Shown here: positions 6,768 through 11,621 of the stretch, piece by piece
How the letters are laid out: each line of letters begins with the position of its first letter
How positions within the stretch are numbered: position 1 is the first letter of the stretch
NCBI GenBank assembly: GCA_046724395.1
Contig: JBKOWM010000125.1
Coordinates: forward strand, 1 to 18,462
Origin: DATAEU01 sp046724395
Lineage (GTDB): Bacteria; Actinomycetota; UBA4738; HRBIN12
Direction: 5' to 3'
Length of the DNA: 18,462 nucleotides
The notes under the pieces: generated by a model
Database searches by the model: none
What the model was told of the DNA's origin: nothing
Seen by the model: only the letters and a program-made list of their open reading frames with translations
Translations under genes and position numbers: made by a program

Positions 6768-7673
6768 TCACCCGCCTGGGCTTGAATCCCTGAGATCGTC
6801 TCGCTCATGATCGTCGAGGAACTGCCTTAGGGCGTCATACGTTTCGCCTGGACGCTCCTCCGCCAGGAAGTGACCACACTCGAGTCCGCGTCCGCTGACG
6901 TCGTCGGCCCACGCGCGCCAGATCGAGATCGGATCGAGCGGCTCGATGTCCTCGAGCGCGCTCCACAACACGAGAACCGGGGAGGAGATCCGACGTCCGG
7001 TCGCCCTGTCGCGGGCATCGAGGTCGCGGTCGTACGTCGCCCCCGCCCGGTAGTCCTCGCACATCGCATGGATCGTCTCCGCGTCGTGTAGGGCGCGGAA
7101 GTATTGCTCGAGCGCCCGTGGGTCGAACCGCTCGCGGCGGTCGCGGAAGTAATAGGAGTCGACGTCGTGGCGGATCAGGCGCTCGGGGAAGGGTTCGGGC
7201 TGCGCCATGAACAGCCAGTGCCAGTTCTCGAGCGCCAGTCGTGCGTCCATCCGGTTCCACATCTCGACCGTCGGGACGATGTCGAGGACCGCGAGGCGCT
7301 CGACGCAGTCGGGGTGGTCGAGCGCGGCGCGGTAGGCGACACGGCCCCCGCGGTCGTGGCCGACGATCGAGAACCGCTCGAAGCCGAGCGACGACATCAC
7401 CTCGAGCATGTCCCCCGCCATGGCGCGCTTCGAGTACGGCTCGTGGTCGGGCGCCGATACGGGCTTGGAGCTGTCGCCATAGCCCCGCAGATCGGCGGCC
7501 ACGACCGTGAAGTCCTGAGCGAGGCGAGGTGCGACGCGGTGCCACATCGCGTGGGTCTCGGGATGTCCGTGCAACAGCAGCACCGGAGGTCCTGACCCGC
7601 CGCGGCGAAGATGGATCCGCGCCCCGGTCGTCGCGACCTCATCGGTATCGAAGCCGGGGAAGAGGTCATCCAT
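6768..7673 (-). CDS. Alpha/beta hydrolase, fluoroacetate (haloacetate) dehalogenase type
   Basis: A 301-residue alpha/beta hydrolase. The oxyanion region is LLHGHPETHAMWH, and the nucleophile elbow is VGHDRGGRVAYR, with Asp (D107) instead of Ser. Residues match in order the active site known for bacterial fluoroacetate dehalogenases: nucleophile D107, carboxylate-binding R108 and R111, D131 in VLDIVPT, the halide pocket H152, W153 (NWHWLF) and Y208 (CEDYRAG), and base H268 in ECGHFLAEERP. Most positions are shifted by a constant +3 from the Burkholderia FA1 numbering I remember. The expected reaction is hydrolysis of a 2-haloacid to the hydroxyacid in the cytoplasm. The gene starts 8 bp inside the end of the SDR gene, so it is translated with it. 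A non-fluoride substrate is possible, but the constellation is specific. Confidence 0.85.
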   Translation of the reverse strand: MDDLFPGFDTDEVATTGARIHLRRGGSGPPVLLLHGHPETHAMWHRVAPRLAQDFTVVAADLRGYGDSSKPVSAPDHEPYSKRAMAGDMLEVMSSLGFERFSIVGHDRGGRVAYRAALDHPDCVERLAVLDIVPTVEMWNRMDARLALENWHWLFMAQPEPFPERLIRHDVDSYYFRDRRERFDPRALEQYFRALHDAETIHAMCEDYRAGATYDRDLDARDRATGRRISSPVLVLWSALEDIEPLDPISIWRAWADDVSGRGLECGHFLAEERPGETYDALRQFLDDHERDDLRDSSPGG

Positions 7674-8457
7674 CGCCGAGGGCGACCTTGAACTCCTGGA
7701 TCGTGTTGCCTCCGTCCACGACGATGGATCGGCCGGTGACGTAGCTCGAGTCCTCGCTCGAGAGGAACACGACCAGCGCCGCGACCTCCTCCGGTGTTCC
7801 GGCGCGGCCGACCGGCGTGTGGCTGCCGGCGACGAGCTCTTCTGGCTCCGAGGACCCGGTGTGGATCCAGCCGGGCGCGACGGAGTTGCACGTCACGCCG
7901 AACGGCCCGGCCTCTAGCGCGATCCCGCGCATCATCCCGTCCATCCCCGCCTTGGCCGCCCCGTACCCGACGCTCTCCGGAATCGCCGTGTACGGACCCG
8001 TGGCAGACGACACCATCACGATGCGCCCGTAGCGGCGCTCCAGCATGCCCGGGATCACGTTTCGCGTGACGTTGAACGCCGTCTTCAAGTTCAGCGCGAT
8101 CGCGCGGTCCCATTCCGCCTCGGTCAGATCGGCGAACGGAGGCGACAGCGTGGATGCCTCGACGTCCGTCTGCACCATTCCCGCGTTGTTCACCAGCACG
8201 TCGATCCGGCCAAAGACATCCAGAACAGCGTCGACGATCGAGCGAGCCTGCTCGAAATCGGTCAGGTCGGCTCTGAAGCCCGCGACGGTCAGGCCGCCCC
8301 CGCGGAGCTCCTCCTCGCGCTCCGCGATGCGCTCGGTCGTCGACGTGATCGCGAGCATCGAGCCCTCGCGGCCGAGCGCGCGCGCCGCGGCGAACCCGAT
8401 GCCGCTCGGGCTGCCGGCCCCGGTCACGAGCGCGACCCGGTCGTCGAATCTGCCCAT
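7666..8457 (-). CDS. Short-chain dehydrogenase/reductase (SDR)
   Basis: A 263-residue classical SDR. It has the cofactor motif TGAGSPSGIG (12-21, with two residues more than the usual TGxxxGIG), the NNAG motif (90-93), catalytic Ser in VSSATG (150-151), Y165 and K169 in YGAAK, and a C-terminal VTGRSIVVDGG as in FabG-like enzymes. It is expected to interconvert an alcohol and a ketone or aldehyde with NAD(P)H. The residue after the second beta strand (TSTTERIAE) leaves the preference open. It overlaps the downstream dehalogenase-like gene by 8 bp. A joint pathway, for example oxidation of a hydroxyacid or alcohol product, is possible but unproven. Start ATG at 8457 is preceded by a TANNNT box at eight bases. 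Confidence 0.9.
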   Translation of the reverse strand: MGRFDDRVALVTGAGSPSGIGFAAARALGREGSMLAITSTTERIAEREEELRGGGLTVAGFRADLTDFEQARSIVDAVLDVFGRIDVLVNNAGMVQTDVEASTLSPPFADLTEAEWDRAIALNLKTAFNVTRNVIPGMLERRYGRIVMVSSATGPYTAIPESVGYGAAKAGMDGMMRGIALEAGPFGVTCNSVAPGWIHTGSSEPEELVAGSHTPVGRAGTPEEVAALVVFLSSEDSSYVTGRSIVVDGGNTIQEFKVALGDG

Positions 8458-8465
8458 GGCGGGCG

Positions 8466-8471
8466 ACGCTA
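8466..8471 (-). promoter_or_regulatory. Putative -10 box of the SDR-dehalogenase operon
   Basis: On the minus strand TAGCGT is followed by eight bases and the ATG at 8457, so the leader would be absent or only one to two bases. It lies in the 92-bp divergent region shared with coxG. Confidence 0.35.
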
Positions 8472-8505
8472 TCCCATGCCGGTGGCGGCCGACACCGGCC
8501 GGGAC

Positions 8506-8542
8506 TACCCTCGCATCGCTGACTACCTGATCGCGACGGAGG
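8506..8542 (+). promoter_or_regulatory. Putative -10 box and ribosome-binding site of coxG
   Basis: TACCCT at 8506-8511 fits a -10 box. GGAGG at 8538-8542 is a strong Shine-Dalgarno sequence seven bases before the GTG at 8550, which decides that start. Unlike several neighbours, this gene would have a leader of about 30 bases. Confidence 0.45.
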
Positions 8543-8549
8543 CCGACGC

Positions 8550-9182
8550 GTGCTCATCGAGAACGACTTCGAGGTGCCGGCGTCGATGGAGCACACCTGG
8601 ACGTACCTCCTGGACGTCGAGAGGGTTGCGCCGTGCGCGCCGGGCGCCGAGCTGACGGAGACAATCGACGGTGATCGCTGGAAGGGTCGAATCAACATGA
8701 AGCTCGGTCCGGTATCCCTCACGTTCGCCGGCACCGTGGCGATCAAGGAGCGGGACGACGCTGCCCACCGCGTCGTACTGGCCGCCCGAGGCCAGGAGAC
8801 GAAGGGGAAGGGAGCCGCCTCGGCAACGGTGACGTCGTGGCTCGAACGTAAGGACGCGAATGCCACCCGGGTGAGGATGCAGGCCGACATCACCCTGACG
8901 GGAACTGTGGCGCAACTCTCGCGCGGACTGCTTCCGGACGTCTCGAAGCGACTGACCGCGGAGTTCGCGGAGTGTCTGCGCGAGTCGATCGGCGAACGAG
9001 AACAACGGGCCACCGCCGGTTCGGAGGAGGTCGCACGGGAGACGGCGGCTCCGGCGCCGGCGGAACAGAGCGTGGGAGCCCCGGCACCCAAGGAAACATC
9101 CTCGATCGGCGGGATTCGGCTCGGGCTCTGGGCGATCTGGCGCGCGATCGTCCGGTTCGTGCGCAAACTGTTCGGCGGGTGA
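8550..9182 (+). CDS. coxG: CoxG-type SRPBCC-fold membrane-recruitment protein
   Basis: A 210-residue protein. Residues 1-150 form a CoxG/SRPBCC domain beginning IENDFEVPASMEHTWTYLLD, with CAPGAELTE and a GRINMKLGPVSLTFAGTV strand pattern typical of CO dehydrogenase subunit G. A Pro/Ala/Glu-rich linker (about 152-182) leads to a hydrophobic, basic C-terminal helix (RLGLWAIWRAIVRFVRKLF) suited to anchoring at the inner membrane face. CoxG attaches CO dehydrogenase to the membrane and is thought to help pass electrons toward quinone. GTG is the start, set by the GGAGG seven bases upstream. The stop overlaps the GTG start of the next gene by four bases (GTGA), so the two are coupled. A structural subunit partner is not present in the window. 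Confidence 0.9.
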   Translation: MLIENDFEVPASMEHTWTYLLDVERVAPCAPGAELTETIDGDRWKGRINMKLGPVSLTFAGTVAIKERDDAAHRVVLAARGQETKGKGAASATVTSWLERKDANATRVRMQADITLTGTVAQLSRGLLPDVSKRLTAEFAECLRESIGEREQRATAGSEEVARETAAPAPAEQSVGAPAPKETSSIGGIRLGLWAIWRAIVRFVRKLFGG

Positions 9183-9817
9183 TCGCGGCGCTCGTGCTCG
9201 CGGCTGGAACGGCCACGCGATTCGGCGAGACCAAGCAGGTCGCGATGCTGGCGGGCAAGCGGCTCGTACGGCACGTCGTCGATGCGGCGACCGACACGCG
9301 CATAGGACGGATCGTCGTCGTCGTCGGACACGATGCCGACGCCGTCGCCGACGCGGTGGGCGGCGGCGCCCTCGTCGTGCGAAACCCGAGATTCGCTGAG
9401 GGGCAGGCGACGTCCCTCTCGGTCGGTCTCGATGCGCTCGGCGAGGACGTGGACGCCGTGCTGGTCCTCCTCGCGGATCAGCCGGGCGTCACCGCACGTC
9501 ACGTGAGCGCCCTTCTGGATGCCGCAGCCCATCGCGAGGAGCCGATCGTTCGCCTCGCGTTCGCGGACGGCCCCGGCCCTGCGCTGTTGCGGCGCGCCGT
9601 GTGGGATGACGTTCGGGAATTGCGCGGCGACGTCGGTGCGCGGGCCCTGTTCGAGGGACGCCCCGACCTCGTGTTCGACGCCGTCGTCGAGGGTCCCACC
9701 CCGCCCGACATCGACACGCCGGCCGATCTTGCCCGGCTTGAGCGCGCCACGGCCTCCGACCGCGCGACGCACGAGCGCCCCGCCGAGCCCGGAAACGAGA
9801 AGCCCCCGTCCTTCTGA
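9179..9817 (+). CDS. MobA/MocA-like molybdenum cofactor nucleotidyltransferase
   Basis: The 212-residue product is a single-domain NTP transferase of the MobA-like (GT-A) fold. The nucleotide-binding motif is LAAGTATRFGETKQ (7-20), the metal aspartate is D100 in LLADQPGVT, and the end motif is PPDIDTPADL. The Q-rather-than-L choice after the lysine and the LADQPG motif agree with CTP/GTP:molybdopterin transferases (MocA, CoxX-like) that make the dinucleotide cofactor of CO dehydrogenase and xanthine dehydrogenase class enzymes. The GHP motif usual in MocA reads GPALL here. The GTG start at 9179 overlaps the coxG stop (GTGA). The last 25 residues are a charged, low-complexity tail, and the final codons lie inside a terminator hairpin. 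Confidence 0.88.
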   Translation: MIAALVLAAGTATRFGETKQVAMLAGKRLVRHVVDAATDTRIGRIVVVVGHDADAVADAVGGGALVVRNPRFAEGQATSLSVGLDALGEDVDAVLVLLADQPGVTARHVSALLDAAAHREEPIVRLAFADGPGPALLRRAVWDDVRELRGDVGARALFEGRPDLVFDAVVEGPTPPDIDTPADLARLERATASDRATHERPAEPGNEKPPSF

Positions 9818-9825
9818 CGGGGGCT
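9801..9825. terminator. Strong hairpin terminator overlapping the end of the MobA-like gene
   Basis: AGCCCCCGTC (9801-9810) and GACGGGGGCT (9816-9825) form a perfect 10-bp stem with a five-base loop. The TGA stop of the MobA-like gene (9815-9817) lies in the loop and 3' arm. Because the CAP-domain gene ends 27 bp further on in the opposite direction, the hairpin probably serves both strands. Confidence 0.75.
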
Positions 9826-9851
9826 CTCGCCTACAGCTAGGTCGGGAGGGG

Positions 9852-10316
9852 CTAGCCGTAGAAGATGATCGTCACCCAGATGCGCCCGTCGGCGCCCCGA
9901 TAGACGCCGATCGCCGAGTGGTCGAACCCAGATCGAAGGATGTTCCTGCGGTGCTCCTTGCTGCGCATGAACGCGTCGTCGATTCGACGCAGGCTCGATC
10001 CGGCGCCGACGTTCTCACCGCCGATCGACCAGTCGACGCCGCTCAGCTTCGCGCCGAGATCGACGGTGTGGAACAGGTAGCCCTTCGTGGCCATCTCCCT
10101 GCTGTGCCTCTTGGCGTATCTGGACACCCCCACATCGAGTGACAAGGCGGCTCTATCGTGCGCGGCTCGATCCTGATTTATGAGTGCGAGCATCCTGTCG
10201 CGCTGCGTCTCCGCGGCATTTGCACCGTCCGCGCCGAAACCTTGCGCGAGGAACGCGACGAGGAGGAGAAGGGCGACCGCGGCGGCGCCTCGACCCCTTG
10301 TCGCCGCCGTTTGCAT
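9852..10316 (-). CDS. Secreted CAP (SCP/PR-1) domain protein
   Basis: A 154-residue exported protein. A signal peptide is clear (about 1-35: basic start, GAAAVALLLLVAFLAQGF, likely cleavage after NA or ANAA). The CAP domain follows with LALINQDRAAHDRAALSLD, H71 in RHSREMATKGYLFHT, E101 in GGENVGAG, H122 in SKEHRRNILRSGFDHSAIGV and IWVTIIFYG. It is the short bacterial type (YkwD-like). CAP proteins are extracellular, with little known biochemistry; lipid binding or cell-wall association has been proposed. The start at 10316 is fixed by the ribosome-binding site GGGGAGG seven bases upstream. The frame stays open further upstream, but that stretch is the riboswitch. Expression is expected to respond to cyclic di-GMP. 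Confidence 0.92.
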   Translation of the reverse strand: MQTAATRGRGAAAVALLLLVAFLAQGFGADGANAAETQRDRMLALINQDRAAHDRAALSLDVGVSRYAKRHSREMATKGYLFHTVDLGAKLSGVDWSIGGENVGAGSSLRRIDDAFMRSKEHRRNILRSGFDHSAIGVYRGADGRIWVTIIFYG

Positions 10317-10374
10317 CGTCGAGCCTCCCCAAACGAGGTCCCGGGCTGAGATCCCGGTCCCCTGCGGGGGCTCG
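10317..10374 (-). promoter_or_regulatory. Riboswitch expression platform with ribosome-site sequestration
   Basis: Between aptamer and gene, read on the minus strand, CGAGCC within CGAGCCCCC (10366-10374) is complementary to GGCTCG just after the Shine-Dalgarno core (10320-10325), so a helix could mask the GGGGAGG. The same C-run can instead fold back on GGGG as CCCC-GCA-GGGG (about 10359-10370), which would free it. A further stem CCGGG...CCCGG spans 10341-10357. There is no T-run, so translational control is more likely than termination. Which state is stabilised by ligand cannot be told by eye. Confidence 0.45.
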
Positions 10375-10376
10375 GG

Positions 10377-10467
10377 TCTTCGGTAGCTCGGCCGCCCTCG
10401 CCCTCGCCTCTCGGGACGGTTGGGCCCGGAGCTTTGCGTCCCGCCGTCTCCGACGGTTTGCCTTTTT
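10377..10467 (-). promoter_or_regulatory. Cyclic di-GMP-I (GEMM-I) riboswitch aptamer
   Basis: The minus strand carries the GEMM-I hallmarks in order. GGCAAACC (about 10455-10462) is followed by P1b, a six-pair stem CCGTCG/CGGCGG closed by the GNRA tetraloop GAGA. Then come the near-invariant GACGCAAAGC and CCGG (about 10420-10440), a second stem-loop, and the closing GCTACCGAAG (10378-10387). The tetraloop, the GACGCAAAGC core and the final TACCGAAG match the Vibrio Vc2 type. The GC-rich second hairpin (CCGTCCCGAGAGGCGAGGG region) is divergent. It sits 61 bases before the CAP-domain gene start and in the same direction, so it is its 5' leader. Known GEMM-I elements bind c-di-GMP and control surface, motility and extracellular protein genes. 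Confidence 0.9.
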
Positions 10468-10573
10468 CGGGACCGACCCTTCTGCCTGCACGAGGGATAT
10501 CGGCGTCGGACGTGCGCAGGCGCAGCCACCGTGCACAGAAATGGACGGAAGGCTTAGTTCCGGATCGCCCAAC

Positions 10574-11386
10574 TCAGCATGACGGGTTCAAGCGTCGGTG
10601 GCGGAGCGCCGGCAGGACCTCGCGGACGCGCCGAACCTCGTCGAGGTCGACGTCGGCGCACGTCAATCCCGAGCCGTCTGCGGCTCGGGCGACGACGCGA
10701 CCCCACGGATCGACGACCATGCTGTTGCCGAAGTTGTGGCGCTCGCGGCCAGGCGAACCCCAGGTCCCACACTGCGCGGCCGCGATCACGAAGCACTGGT
10801 CCTCGATCGCTCGCGCGCGCAGCAGGACGTCCCAGTGCGCGATCCCGGTCTCGGCCCGAAAGGCCGCCGGGACGAAGACGAGCATCGCGCCGCGCACCGC
10901 GAGCGCCCGGTACAGCTCCGGGAATCGCACGTCGTAACAGATCGACATCCCGGCGCGCCCGAACTCGGTCTCGGCGACGACGACCTCGTCCCCGGACGCG
11001 AACAGATACGACTCGCGGCTCGGTACGGCGCCCGGCGGATCGGCATCGAACAGATGGATCTTGCGATACGTCGCGACGAGCGCTCCATCGCGGTCGAACA
11101 GCAAGCTTGTGTTGAACACGCGATCGCCGTCGAGCTCCAACACCGAGCCGCCGTGGACCCACATGCGATGGGTCCGTGCGATCTCGGCGAGCCGCCTCGT
11201 TGTCGGTCCGGGAATGGGCTGCGCCGCCTCGCGCATCTGCGGCGCCGAGCCCTGACGCGGCCACACCTCGGGCAGGGCCGCCACGTCGATCCCCGCCTCC
11301 CCGGCTCGGTGCAGCAGTTCCTCGGCCCTCTCGGCGTTGGCCGCCATGTCGTCGCCGCTGGAAAGCTGGATCAGTCCAACCCTCAT
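10574..11386 (-). CDS. Carbon-nitrogen hydrolase (nitrilase superfamily amidase)
   Basis: A 270-residue single-domain nitrilase-superfamily enzyme with the catalytic triad E40 (ALPEVWP), K109 (YRKIHLFD) and C150 (SICYDVRFPELYR). GGTRIG-like features are absent, but VHGGSVLE, HWDVLLRARAIEDQCFV and a Gly/Asn-rich GNSMVVDPWGRVVA close the fold as in omega-amidase/Nit2 and deaminated-glutathione amidase relatives. These enzymes hydrolyse omega-amides of 2-oxoacids or damaged glutathione, often as repair. The exact substrate is not certain. The ATG at 11386 gives the usual N-terminus (MRVGLIQL) and follows a TANNNT box by six bases. It precedes the CAP gene on the same strand, but that gene has its own leader and riboswitch. 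Confidence 0.9.
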   Translation of the reverse strand: MRVGLIQLSSGDDMAANAERAEELLHRAGEAGIDVAALPEVWPRQGSAPQMREAAQPIPGPTTRRLAEIARTHRMWVHGGSVLELDGDRVFNTSLLFDRDGALVATYRKIHLFDADPPGAVPSRESYLFASGDEVVVAETEFGRAGMSICYDVRFPELYRALAVRGAMLVFVPAAFRAETGIAHWDVLLRARAIEDQCFVIAAAQCGTWGSPGRERHNFGNSMVVDPWGRVVARAADGSGLTCADVDLDEVRRVREVLPALRHRRLNPSC

Positions 11387-11392
11387 CGGGAC

Positions 11393-11398
11393 ATCGTA
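11393..11398 (-). promoter_or_regulatory. Putative leaderless -10 box of the nitrilase-family gene
   Basis: On the minus strand TACGAT is followed by GTCCCG (six bases) and the ATG at 11386. The rest of the 235-bp divergent region (11387-11621) holds the promoter of the S55 gene and nothing else I recognise. Confidence 0.45.
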
Positions 11399-11587
11399 GG
11401 CCAGCGCCGAACGGCACAGCCTTCGGATCAGACGCCGTGCAGCGGAGCGCCGATCATCCTGCCGCCTCTTTCCCGGACGGGCGTCGTGCGGCACGTTGGT
11501 GTGGCGCAACGAGTTGCCGAGCGTCGGCCGTCGCCTCGGGCGCTCCTCGTCACGGATGAACGTATTCCAGTGGCCCCGGGCGGCGCG

Positions 11588-11617
11588 TAGGATCGTCGGC
11601 CAGCCGAGAGGGGGGAC
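11588..11617 (+). promoter_or_regulatory. Putative -10 box and ribosome-binding site of the S55 peptidase-family gene
   Basis: TAGGAT at 11588-11593 fits a -10 box. GAGAGGGGGG (about 11606-11615) is a ribosome-binding site suitably placed before the ATG at 11622 and decides this start over upstream in-frame ATG codons, which would put a non-signal extension before the signal peptide. Confidence 0.5.
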
Positions 11618-11621
11618 TCGT

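Noticed and set aside
6736..6771. Hairpin GTGACG...CGTCAC between xdhC and the dehalogenase gene
   Set aside because: Only six pairs with a loop of about 24 bases and no T-run; too weak to call a terminator.
7397..9772. A 791-codon open frame on the minus strand spanning several genes
   Set aside because: It runs across the CoxG, MobA-like and SDR/hydrolase coding regions in another frame, its translation is Arg/Ser/Pro-rich with no motif, and the overlapped genes have unmistakable family signatures. It is a by-product of very high GC content.
8972..9817. An earlier start for the MobA-like protein inside coxG
   Set aside because: The extra 69 residues are a shadow of coxG. The GTG at 9179 gives the family's normal N-terminus and a GTGA overlap.
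9852..10529. A longer CAP protein starting at 10529
   Set aside because: The added N-terminal part is encoded by the riboswitch and lacks coding character. The ATG at 10316 has a strong ribosome-binding site and starts a proper signal peptide.
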